From assembly GCA_023433445.1 (NCBI GenBank), contig JAEZCS010000099.1, positions 1 to 10,199 of the forward strand: DNA of 10,199 bases, given 5' to 3'. Below the pieces are notes generated by a model. That model searched no databases. It saw only the letters and a program-made list of their open reading frames with translations, and was not told where the DNA came from. The position numbers were made by a program, and so were the translations under genes. This DNA comes from Pseudomonadota bacterium (lineage in GTDB: Bacteria; Pseudomonadota; Alphaproteobacteria; Sphingomonadales; Sphingomonadaceae). Shown in pieces: positions 1 through 6,247 of this stretch (positions are counted from its first letter, which is position 1; every line of letters begins with the position of its first letter).

Positions 1-1260
1 GGCCTTGCCACAGTCGAAGCGCTGGTAGCGAGCGGGGCGCGCGTTGTCGCTTGGGATAATCGTGATGAAGCGCGTGCTGCTGTTGCTGACAAGGCTGAAC
101 TGGCGGATCCGCTGGAGATCGACCTCGCCGGCTTTGACGGCGTAGTTGTTTCTCCCGGCGTGCCGCTCAACAAGCATCCGATCGCGATGCATGCCAAGCT
201 CGCGGGGGTACCGGTCATCGGCGATATCGAGCTGTTCGCGCTCGCCCGTCCAACGCTTCCTGCCCATCGCGTCGTCGGTATTACAGGCACCAATGGCAAG
301 TCGACTACGACGGCGCTGGTCCACCATATCATCGAAGCTGCGGGCATTCCGACCCGGATGGGCGGCAACATCGGCTTACCGATCCTGGGGCAGGAGCCGT
401 TGCCGGAAGGCGGCGTCTATGTGCTGGAACTGTCAAGCTATCAGATCGACCTGACGCAAAGCCTCGACTGCGATGTCGCGGTATTGCTCAACATCACGCC
501 GGATCATCTCGATCGCTATAATGGCTTTGAAGGCTATGTGGCGTCCAAGGGGCGGCTGTTTGGCATGCAGTCACTGGACCATGTCGCGGTAATCGCGACC
601 GATGACGAACCGAGCCGATCGATCGCCGCTCAGGCCGGTGCCCGGCGCGTCGAGGTCAAGGCGGATCAAATCGGTCCAGTTGCGCAGTCGCAGTGGCCCT
701 CTCTCCAGGGTCCTCACAATGCGCAGAATGCGGCTGTTGCCATTGCGGTGGCCAAGGCGCTCGGCATCGCCGAGGCGACGATCGAGGCCGCGCTGCAAAG
801 CTATGCCAGCCTGCCCCACCGTATGCAGCGCGTCCGCGAACTGAACGGCGTACTCTACGTCAATGACAGCAAGGCAACCAACCCTGCCTCTACAGCGCCG
901 GCGCTGGCGGCCTATCCACCCGTTGACGGTCGTCCGCGTCTGCACTGGATCGTCGGCGGTCTTGCGAAGACGGACAATCTGGACGAATGCGCGCCGTGGT
1001 TTGGCAATGTCGCTGCCGCTTACACCATCGGCGAAGCGGGCCATATGTTCGCTGACCTGCTGAGAGATCATATGGCGGTGGATGATAGTGAGATGCTATC
1101 GGCCGCCGTCCGCAGGGCCGCCCGTGTGGCTCAGCCGGGCGACGTAGTGCTGCTTTCACCAGCCTGTGCCAGTTTCGACCAATTCCGGGATTTCGAGGCG
1201 AGAGGCGATGCCTTCATCGCGGCGGTCGCGGCGCTGGATGAAGGGGGCGTGGACGGCTAA
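1..1260 (+). CDS. murD: UDP-N-acetylmuramoyl-L-alanine--D-glutamate ligase (MurD), 5' partial
   Basis: Cytoplasmic ATP-dependent ligase that adds D-glutamate to UDP-MurNAc-L-Ala. The frame is open from base 1, so the start lies upstream; 419 residues are visible and about 15-30 N-terminal residues, including the first glycine-rich turn, are probably missing. The fragment begins in the N-terminal Rossmann-like domain (GLATVEALVASGARVVAWDN) and continues through VVVSPGVP. The central ATPase domain carries the Mur ligase P-loop GTNGKST at visible residues 96-102, then ELSSYQ and NITPDHLDRY. The C-terminal domain has PHRMQRV and the MurD hallmark NDSKATNPAST, which separates it from MurC, MurE and MurF. 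It ends in TAA. Internal GTG codons such as position 160 are not the real start, because clear MurD sequence precedes them. ftsW follows after 35 bases that hold only its ribosome binding site. Confidence 0.97.
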   Translation, partial: GLATVEALVASGARVVAWDNRDEARAAVADKAELADPLEIDLAGFDGVVVSPGVPLNKHPIAMHAKLAGVPVIGDIELFALARPTLPAHRVVGITGTNGKSTTTALVHHIIEAAGIPTRMGGNIGLPILGQEPLPEGGVYVLELSSYQIDLTQSLDCDVAVLLNITPDHLDRYNGFEGYVASKGRLFGMQSLDHVAVIATDDEPSRSIAAQAGARRVEVKADQIGPVAQSQWPSLQGPHNAQNAAVAIAVAKALGIAEATIEAALQSYASLPHRMQRVRELNGVLYVNDSKATNPASTAPALAAYPPVDGRPRLHWIVGGLAKTDNLDECAPWFGNVAAAYTIGEAGHMFADLLRDHMAVDDSEMLSAAVRRAARVAQPGDVVLLSPACASFDQFRDFEARGDAFIAAVAALDEGGVDG

Positions 1261-1295
1261 GGGCGGGGCAGGGGCGAAGAAGGGGCAATACGGAA

Positions 1296-2498
1296 ATGTT
1301 CAGGGCAGGCGAACTGGTGAAGGGGTTCAAGAACCGCACCGTTCCGCGCGAGCGTACGGCCCTGGCCATCTGGTTCTGGGAGATCGACCGCGTTCTCCTT
1401 TCGATGACCGTCGCGCTGATGGCGATCGGGCTGGTTGCCGTGGCAGCGGCTTCCCCCGTCGCGGCGATTGATCGTTCGACCAGCAGCGTGTCGGTCACGC
1501 CGCTCATCTATTTCTACCGTCAGCTGATGTGGGTGTTCATCGGGCTGCCGGTCATGCTCGTCATATCAATGCTGCCGCGACAGCAGGCGCGACGGCTTGC
1601 CATATTCATGACGGTCTTCTTCGCTCTGATGTTGATGTGCGTCCCCGTTCTTGGATCTACCGTGAATGGCGCGCGGCGCTGGATCGATTTGCCCGGTTTC
1701 CGCTTTCAGCCGTCCGAATTTTTGAAGCCGGTCTATGTCGTGACGCTGGCCTGGCTGCTTTCGCTGCGGGGCAAGGACATGAGTCTGCCGGTCATCCCGC
1801 TGACAGGTGCCCTGACGCTGTTGATCGCGGCTATTTTGATGAAGCAGCCGGATTTCGGCCAGACAGTGCTCTTCCTGGCCTGCTGGGGGTGCCTCCTTCT
1901 GCTCTCTGGCGTGTCGATGCGGTTCATCGGCATGATGGGCGGGCTGGGGCTGGCGGGCCTTGTCGGCATGTACATGTTCTACGAAAATGGCCGTCAGCGC
2001 ATCAATGACTTCCTGGGCATCGGTGTTGCGCAGGACGTGGGGCCTGACCAGACGGAGCTGGCGTTCCGCACCATCACCCGTGGGGGATTTACCGGAGTGG
2101 GTCCGGGCGGCGGGCAGCAGAAGTTCCGTCTGCCCGAAGCCCACACCGACTACATATTCTCGGTAATCGGCGAAGAATTCGGGCTCCTAGCCTGCATCGC
2201 CATCGCCTGCGTCTATCTGGCGGTCATCGTCCGCGTGCTGCTGCGTCTGCTTGATGAGGACGATAATTTCACGATCCTGGCAGCAGCAGGCCTCACCACG
2301 CAGTTCGGATTGCAGGCCATCATCAACATGGGCGTCAATGCCCAGATATTTCCTTCCAAGGGTATGACGCTGCCCTTTATCAGCTATGGCGGCTCCTCTA
2401 TGCTGGCCCTTTGTATCGGGGTCGGCCTGCTGCTTGCGTTCACACGGCGCAATCCCTTCATGGGGCGGCATACCGTCGTCAAATGGAGTGGTCGATGA
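1296..2498 (+). CDS. ftsW: Septal peptidoglycan polymerase FtsW (SEDS family)
   Basis: Inner-membrane SEDS glycosyltransferase that polymerises lipid II at the septum, normally with a class B PBP (FtsI). It has 400 residues, usual for the family. A basic cytoplasmic tail of about 25 residues precedes many hydrophobic segments, starting near residue 29. SEDS signatures are RWIDLPGFRFQPSE (128-141), KQPDFGQT, GVGPGGGQQKFRLPEAHTDY and LPFISYGGSS near the C-terminus. Asp285 in EAHTDY matches the essential aspartate of E. coli FtsW (D297). The position between murD and murG and the FtsW-type GGGQQKFRLPEAHTD motif favour FtsW over RodA. The ATG at 1296 is preceded by a purine-rich GAAGAAGGGG stretch. 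The stop overlaps the murG start (ATGA), which implies translational coupling. Confidence 0.97.
   Translation: MFRAGELVKGFKNRTVPRERTALAIWFWEIDRVLLSMTVALMAIGLVAVAAASPVAAIDRSTSSVSVTPLIYFYRQLMWVFIGLPVMLVISMLPRQQARRLAIFMTVFFALMLMCVPVLGSTVNGARRWIDLPGFRFQPSEFLKPVYVVTLAWLLSLRGKDMSLPVIPLTGALTLLIAAILMKQPDFGQTVLFLACWGCLLLLSGVSMRFIGMMGGLGLAGLVGMYMFYENGRQRINDFLGIGVAQDVGPDQTELAFRTITRGGFTGVGPGGGQQKFRLPEAHTDYIFSVIGEEFGLLACIAIACVYLAVIVRVLLRLLDEDDNFTILAAAGLTTQFGLQAIINMGVNAQIFPSKGMTLPFISYGGSSMLALCIGVGLLLAFTRRNPFMGRHTVVKWSGR
2485..2488 (+). promoter_or_regulatory. Ribosome binding site that sets the murG start
   Basis: GGAG lies 6 bases before the ATG at 2495, inside the last codons of ftsW. It favours 2495 over the in-frame ATG at 2483, which sits directly before the motif, and over TTG/ATG codons further upstream within ftsW. 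The chosen start puts MSISRHFVLAAGGTGGH at the N-terminus, the usual distance to the first glycine-rich loop. Confidence 0.75.
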
Positions 2499-3661
2499 GC
2501 ATTTCCCGTCACTTCGTCCTGGCCGCGGGTGGGACGGGCGGTCACATGATCCCGGCGCATGCTGTCGCTGAAGAGTTGATGGCGCGGGGTCACCATGTCG
2601 CGCTGGTCACCGACGAGCGCGGGGCAAGGATCCCGGGTATCTTCGACCGGGCGCAGGTCCACATATTGCCTGCCGGGCGCATGACCAAGAACCCCAAAAG
2701 CTGGCCGGGCGCGCTAAAGGCCATTCTGGCCGGTCGCGCGATGGCGCGCCGTCTCAATGAGACCTTCCGGCCTACCGCCGTCGTGGGCTTCGGCGGTTAT
2801 CCCGCAATGCCTGCGTTGCTGGGCGCGCTGGCGGATGGCATCCCCACCGCGATCCATGAGCAGAATGCCGTCCTTGGCCGCGTCAACCGCCTGCTTGCCC
2901 GCCGCGTCGATGCGATCGCGACTGCTTATCCAAAGGTCGAACGCCTGCGCGACAAATATGCGGGCAAAGTGCATCTCGTCGGCAATCCGGTCCGCGAGGA
3001 AGTGAAGGCGCTGCGGGATGAGGAATTCCCGGCCCTCACCGATGAAAGCGTCTTCCGTGTGCTCGTCATCGGCGGAAGCCAGGGCGCTAGCATCCTTTCC
3101 ACCGTGGTGCCCGATGGCCTTGGCATGTTGCCGCTCAGCCTGCGCCGACGCTTGCAGGTGACGCAGCAATGCCGGGCCGAAGATATAGAGCGTGTGCGCC
3201 ACTTCTACGCGGAGCTTGAGATACCCGCCGACCTGGCAACCTATTTCAACGATGTACCGGAAAAGCTGAGCTGGTCGCACTTGGTGATCGCGCGCGCAGG
3301 GGCATCGACGCTGGCCGAACTGACCTGTGCAGGGCGTCCGGCCATCCTTGTCCCGCTGCCGAGCGCGATGGATGATCACCAGACGGCCAATGCCCGTGAA
3401 ATGACGGAGGCGGGCGGCTCGCGAACGATAGCGCAGTCGCGTTTCACTGCGGTGGAACTTGCCAAGCAGATGCAGAAGATGGCGATGGAGCCCGGCGCGC
3501 TTCAGAATGCCGCCAAGCGCGCCCGAGCCTGTGGTCGCCCAAACGCCGCGCGCGATATGGCCGACCTGCTCGAAAGCATTGGCCCCGCACCGATCATGAA
3601 CGATCCGCTTAAGGTCGGCCCGGTGCCGACAAGTTTGAATTTGCAGGGCGTTCCTGCATGA
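2495..3661 (+). CDS. murG: UDP-GlcNAc:lipid I N-acetylglucosaminyltransferase (MurG)
   Basis: Peripheral inner-membrane GT-B (family GT28) enzyme that transfers GlcNAc onto undecaprenyl-PP-MurNAc-pentapeptide to make lipid II, the FtsW substrate. It has 388 residues. The N-terminal acceptor domain carries the glycine-rich loop GGTGGH (12-17), then GFGGYPAMPALLGAL and HEQN (121-124). The C-terminal UDP-GlcNAc domain has GGSQGA (193-198), ARAGASTLAEL with Glu275 at the position of the E. coli uridine/donor-binding Glu269, and DDHQTANA with Gln296. The last 25 or so residues (MNDPLKVGPVPTSLNLQGVPA) form a tail beyond the usual fold with no recognised motif. The gene overlaps ftsW by four bases. 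Its stop is TGA in GCATGAAG, the left copy of a direct repeat that recurs exactly at the murC start. Confidence 0.97.
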   Translation: MSISRHFVLAAGGTGGHMIPAHAVAEELMARGHHVALVTDERGARIPGIFDRAQVHILPAGRMTKNPKSWPGALKAILAGRAMARRLNETFRPTAVVGFGGYPAMPALLGALADGIPTAIHEQNAVLGRVNRLLARRVDAIATAYPKVERLRDKYAGKVHLVGNPVREEVKALRDEEFPALTDESVFRVLVIGGSQGASILSTVVPDGLGMLPLSLRRRLQVTQQCRAEDIERVRHFYAELEIPADLATYFNDVPEKLSWSHLVIARAGASTLAELTCAGRPAILVPLPSAMDDHQTANAREMTEAGGSRTIAQSRFTAVELAKQMQKMAMEPGALQNAAKRARACGRPNAARDMADLLESIGPAPIMNDPLKVGPVPTSLNLQGVPA

Positions 3662-3663
3662 AG
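3656..3663 (+). repeat. Left copy of 8-bp direct repeat GCATGAAG (possible target-site duplication)
   Basis: GCATGAAG contains the murG stop (TGA 3659-3661) overlapped by an ATG at 3658. It is identical to 3790-3797. It is read as the left duplicate of the target when the intervening element inserted; chance similarity is the alternative. Confidence 0.5.
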
Positions 3664-3733
3664 ACCGACATTCGACCTCATCGCAGCGAAAGCTGGGACC
3701 TCATTCCTTCTCGCACCGTCGCTTCCAAGGAAA

Positions 3734-3752
3734 CGAGAGCTTCCAGCTCTCG
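3734..3752. repeat. Perfect inverted repeat, 8-bp stem with 3-base loop
   Basis: CGAGAGCT (3734-3741), TCC, AGCTCTCG (3745-3752) form a perfect short hairpin. It competes with the adjacent CCAGC/GCTGG stem (3743-3756), so the RNA could take either fold. No U-run follows, so it is not a classical rho-independent terminator. It lies 27 bases before the murC ribosome binding site and might affect mRNA stability. Confidence 0.6.
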
Positions 3753-3779
3753 CTGGCATGACGGCGCTGTTCGCATTTT

Positions 3780-3783
3780 GGAG
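3780..3783 (+). promoter_or_regulatory. Ribosome binding site of murC
   Basis: GGAG lies 8 bases before the ATG at 3792. It is inside the right end of the putative inserted element, so the insertion would have given murC its own initiation signal. Confidence 0.7.
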
Positions 3784-3789
3784 ATTATC

Positions 3790-3797
3790 GCATGAAG
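3790..3797 (+). repeat. Right copy of 8-bp direct repeat GCATGAAG
   Basis: GCATGAAG contains the murC ATG (3792-3794) overlapped by TGA. It is identical to 3656-3663. Removing one copy plus the 126 bp between them would restore a four-base ATGA overlap of murG and murC with both proteins unchanged. Confidence 0.5.
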
Positions 3798-5213
3798 GGT
3801 GTCGGCACCGACATCGGCACGATCCATTTCATCGGCATCGGCGGGATCGGCATGTCCGGCATTGCCGAGGTGATGCATAATCTGGGTTATAAGGTTCAGG
3901 GCTCCGACGTCGCTGAGGGCTATGTCGTGGAAGGCCTGCGTAAAAAGGGCATCGACGTGATGATCGGCCATAAGGCTGAAAATCTTGGCGACGCTGCAGT
4001 GGTCGTGACCTCCACCGCGATCAAGAAGGGCAATCCGGAAGTCGACCTGGCATTGGAACGCCGCGTGCCCGTGATTCGCCGCGCGGAGATGCTGGCCGAG
4101 TTGATGCGCCTCAAATCCACGGTTGCGATCGCGGGGACCCATGGCAAGACCACGACGACGTCGATGGTAGCCGCGTTGCTCGATGCGGGCGGGGTGGACC
4201 CGACCGTCATCAACGGCGGCATCATCAACAGCTATGGCTCGAATGCGCGTCTGGGCAAGAGCGACTGGATGGTCGTCGAGGCCGATGAAAGCGACGGCAG
4301 CTTCTTGCGTCTCGATGGCACGCTGGCGGTCGTCACGAACATCGATCCCGAGCATCTCGACCATTATGGCAGTTTCGAGAAGGTGAAGGACGCCTTTGTC
4401 GAGTTCGTGGAAAATGTGCCTTTCTATGGGGCAGCGATGCTGTGCCTGGATCACCCGGAAGTGCAGGCGATCCTGCCGCGCGTTCAGGATCGTCGCATCG
4501 TCACCTATGGCTTTTCGGCGCAGGCGGACATTCGCGGTGAGAATGTCCAGCCAATCCCCGGCGGCAATCGCTTCGATGTGCAGATCCGCGAGCGCGACGG
4601 TTCGCTCCGTCGCATCGAGGGCATCGAAATGCCGATGCCCGGCCGACACAATGTGCTGAACGCCATGGCCGCGATCGGCGTGGCGCTGCAAATGGGCATC
4701 GACGACGCGACGATCCAGACTGGCTTTGCCAAGTTCGGCGGCGTGAAGCGGCGCTTCACGAAGGTTGGGGAGATCCCGGCCGGGCAGGGGGTCGCGACCG
4801 TCATCGATGATTATGGCCACCACCCGGTCGAGATCAAGGCTGTGCTCGCCGCCGCTCGCGAGGGGGCCAAAGGGCGGGTCATCGCTGTGGTACAGCCGCA
4901 CCGTTACACCCGTCTCCGCGACCTGATGGACGAGTTTCAACAGGCGTTCAACGACGCAGACATTGTCTATGCCGCTCCGGTTTATCCGGCGGGCGAGCAG
5001 CCGATCGAAGGCGTGGACAGCGCCGCGTTGGTAGCAGGCTTGAAGCGGCGCGGGCATCGGTCTGCCTCTACGGTCGAAGGAGCGGACGAACTTGCTCGCG
5101 TCATCGCCGGCGATGTTCAGGCGGGCGATATGATCATCTGCCTGGGGGCGGGCGATATCACCAAATGGGCGGCGGGCCTGGCGCCAGCTGTCGCAGGCAA
5201 AGAAGCGGCCTGA
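3792..5213 (+). CDS. murC: UDP-N-acetylmuramate--L-alanine ligase (MurC)
   Basis: Cytoplasmic ATP-dependent ligase that adds L-alanine to UDP-MurNAc, the step before MurD. It has 473 residues, normal for the family. The N-terminal UDP-binding domain begins TIHFIGIGGIGMSGIAEVMH, the MurC-specific glycine-rich loop. The central domain has the P-loop GTHGKTT (115-121), EADESDGSF and NIDPEHLDHYGSF. The C-terminal domain has RRFTKVGE, DDYGHHP (339-345) and VVQPHRYTR, all typical of MurC. GTHGKTT rather than GTNGKT and the DDYGHHP motif separate it from MurD, MurE and MurF. The start at 3792 has a good GGAG and gives the standard N-terminus. The stop (TGATG) shares a base with a short frame leading to murB. 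Confidence 0.97.
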   Translation: MKGVGTDIGTIHFIGIGGIGMSGIAEVMHNLGYKVQGSDVAEGYVVEGLRKKGIDVMIGHKAENLGDAAVVVTSTAIKKGNPEVDLALERRVPVIRRAEMLAELMRLKSTVAIAGTHGKTTTTSMVAALLDAGGVDPTVINGGIINSYGSNARLGKSDWMVVEADESDGSFLRLDGTLAVVTNIDPEHLDHYGSFEKVKDAFVEFVENVPFYGAAMLCLDHPEVQAILPRVQDRRIVTYGFSAQADIRGENVQPIPGGNRFDVQIRERDGSLRRIEGIEMPMPGRHNVLNAMAAIGVALQMGIDDATIQTGFAKFGGVKRRFTKVGEIPAGQGVATVIDDYGHHPVEIKAVLAAAREGAKGRVIAVVQPHRYTRLRDLMDEFQQAFNDADIVYAAPVYPAGEQPIEGVDSAALVAGLKRRGHRSASTVEGADELARVIAGDVQAGDMIICLGAGDITKWAAGLAPAVAGKEAA

Positions 5214-5257
5214 TGGTGCTGTTCGAGCGCCCTTGCACATGGGGAGCGATGGGGTGA
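5213..5257 (+). other. 14-codon bridging open frame between murC and murB
   Basis: ATG 5213 shares its A with the murC stop (TGATG). The frame (MVLFERPCTWGAMG) ends at TGA 5255-5257, which overlaps the GTG start of murB (GTGA). No function is recognised. It is a possible reinitiation relay rather than a gene product. If murB instead starts at ATG 5239, the frame ends inside murB and the interpretation weakens. Confidence 0.25.
5241..5246 (+). promoter_or_regulatory. Ribosome binding site that sets the murB start
   Basis: GGGGAG lies 7 bases before GTG 5254. The other in-frame starts, TTG 5233 and ATG 5239, have no comparable motif upstream. GTG 5254 also gives seven residues before LPPVRG, close to the spacing I recall in other alphaproteobacterial MurB proteins. 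Confidence 0.6.
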
Positions 5258-6156
5258 CCACCGCGCTGGCCTCTCTTCCTCCGGTTCGCGGGTCGCTCAA
5301 GGCCGACGCCCCGCTGGCTCCGCTCGTCTGGTTCAAGGCGGGCGGTGTGGCGCAATGGCTGTTTGAGCCAAAGGATGCAGAGGATCTGTCGGATTTTTTG
5401 ACTGGCCTTGATCCCGCAATACCGGTGATGGCGCTTGGTCTGGGCTCCAACCTCATCGTGCGAGACGGCGGGGTTCCCGGCGTCGTAGTGCGTCTGGGCA
5501 AGCCCTTCGCGAAAGTCGAGCAAGTGAGCCCCACCACGCTACGCTGTGGGGGCGGGGCGTCGGGCATTCTCGTTTCCTCGACGGCGCGAGACGCTGGTAT
5601 CGCGGGGCTTGAGTTCCTGCGCTCGATCCCTGGCACGGTGGGCGGTTTCGTGCGGATGAATGGCGGCGCTTACGGGCGCGAGACGTGCGATATTCTCGTC
5701 GAATGCGACGTAGTGCTTCGCTCCGGTGAGCGGGTGACGCTGCCGATCGATGCCTTGGGCTACACCTACCGTCACAGCACCCTTCCCGACGGCGCAATCG
5801 TGGTCAGCGCCCTGTTCCGGGGAGTTGGTGGCGAACCGGCCGCGATCCAGGCGGAAATGGACCGCATCGCCGCGGCGCGCGAAGAAAGCCAGCCGCTCCG
5901 TAGCAAGACAGGCGGATCGACCTTCAAGAACCCTCATGGGCATAAGGCTTGGGCGCTGGTTGACGAGGCTGGCTGCCGGGGACTGAAACTTGGCGGCGCG
6001 CAGGTTTCGGAAAAGCATACCAATTTCCTCCTCAACCTTGGCGATGCCAGCAGCGCCGATATCGAAGCGTTGGGCGAGGAAGTCCGGCGTCGGGTAAAAG
6101 CGAAGAGCGGCGTTGAGCTCGAATGGGAAATTCAGCGGGTTGGGGTGAAGAAGTGA
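5254..6156 (+). CDS. murB: UDP-N-acetylenolpyruvoylglucosamine reductase (MurB)
   Basis: Cytoplasmic FAD-dependent reductase that uses NADPH to convert UDP-GlcNAc-enolpyruvate to UDP-MurNAc, the substrate of MurC. From GTG 5254 it has 300 residues. The FAD-binding part shows WFKAGG, GLGSNLIVRDGG and RSIPGTVGGFVRMNGGAYG. The substrate domain shows YRHSTLP, the catalytic-serine motif GSTFKNP (Ser222), AGCRGLKLGGAQVSEKHTNF and a C-terminal LEWEIQRVG whose Glu292 fits the conserved catalytic glutamate. The compact GSTFKNP form and the length point to the type II MurB common in alphaproteobacteria and Gram-positives. The start choice is moderately certain; ATG 5239 would add five residues. The TGA stop is overlapped by a GTG that opens a short frame to ddlB. 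Confidence 0.95.
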   Translation: MTTALASLPPVRGSLKADAPLAPLVWFKAGGVAQWLFEPKDAEDLSDFLTGLDPAIPVMALGLGSNLIVRDGGVPGVVVRLGKPFAKVEQVSPTTLRCGGGASGILVSSTARDAGIAGLEFLRSIPGTVGGFVRMNGGAYGRETCDILVECDVVLRSGERVTLPIDALGYTYRHSTLPDGAIVVSALFRGVGGEPAAIQAEMDRIAAAREESQPLRSKTGGSTFKNPHGHKAWALVDEAGCRGLKLGGAQVSEKHTNFLLNLGDASSADIEALGEEVRRRVKAKSGVELEWEIQRVGVKK

Positions 6157-6198
6157 TCGTCTCTGCCTTCTCTTCCCCCCGCCCTAGTTGCATAGCTG

Positions 6199-6221
6199 TC
6201 CCAGCTTCTATTGGGATGACG
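6199..6221 (+). repeat. Degenerate copy of the REP-like palindrome
   Basis: TCCCAG-CTTCTA-TTGGGA followed by TGACG forms an imperfect hairpin. It matches the reverse complement of the left unit in the murG-murC gap at 17 of 23 positions and the right unit at 16 of 23. It is a single unit, not an inverted pair. I see no flanking direct repeat. The surrounding 91-base gap (6157-6247) otherwise holds a C-rich run and the ddlB ribosome binding site. Confidence 0.55.
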
Positions 6222-6235
6222 AAGATATCAGTTCT

Positions 6236-6239
6236 GGAG
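6236..6239 (+). promoter_or_regulatory. Ribosome binding site that sets the ddlB start
   Basis: GGAG lies 8 bases before ATG 6248. It supports this start over the in-frame TTG at 6188, whose extra residues would be encoded by the palindromic repeat. Confidence 0.7.
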
Positions 6240-6247
6240 TTCTCCCG

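Larger units (their letters stand above)
3664..3789. repeat. MITE/REP-like intergenic element between murG and murC
   Basis: A 126-bp non-coding stretch flanked by GCATGAAG on both sides. It contains two palindromic units in inverted orientation, 3676-3698 and 3741-3763, which match at 18 of 23 positions when one is reverse-complemented. The left unit centres on CAGC-GAAA-GCTG (3684-3695) and the right unit on CCAGC-TCTC-GCTGG (3743-3756) followed by CATGACGG. GACCTCAT also occurs twice, at 3674-3681 and 3697-3704, around the left hairpin. The units resemble the dispersed CCCAGCTTTCGCTGGGATGAC palindrome I recall from sphingomonad intergenic regions. There are no terminal inverted repeats at the very ends and no transposase, so it would have been mobilised in trans if it is mobile. 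The right end supplies the GGAG used by murC. Confidence 0.6.
3658..3795 (+). other. 45-codon bridging open frame between murG and murC
   Basis: An open frame starts at ATG 3658, overlapping the murG TGA (ATGA). It runs through the repeat element without a stop and ends at TGA 3793-3795, overlapping the murC ATG (ATGA). The peptide begins MKTDIRPHRSESWDL and shows no known domain; its composition simply reflects the palindromes. It is most likely not a functional protein, but it could let ribosomes pass from murG to murC by successive termination and reinitiation. No strong ribosome binding site precedes it beyond AGGGC at 3645-3649. Confidence 0.25.

Noticed and set aside
2411..2494. Longer murG starting inside ftsW at 2411
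   Set aside because: The added residues are the shifted reading of the FtsW C-terminus; ATG 2495 has a good ribosome binding site and the family-typical N-terminus.
3734..3764. Rho-independent terminator after murG
   Set aside because: The hairpin is good, but no T-run follows and the downstream gene belongs to the same pathway, so termination is not supported.
3678..5636. 652-codon open frame on the - strand across murC and the start of murB
   Set aside because: It lies antisense to clearly recognised MurC and MurB. Its peptide shows no domain, and long antisense open frames are common in high-GC coding DNA with this codon bias.
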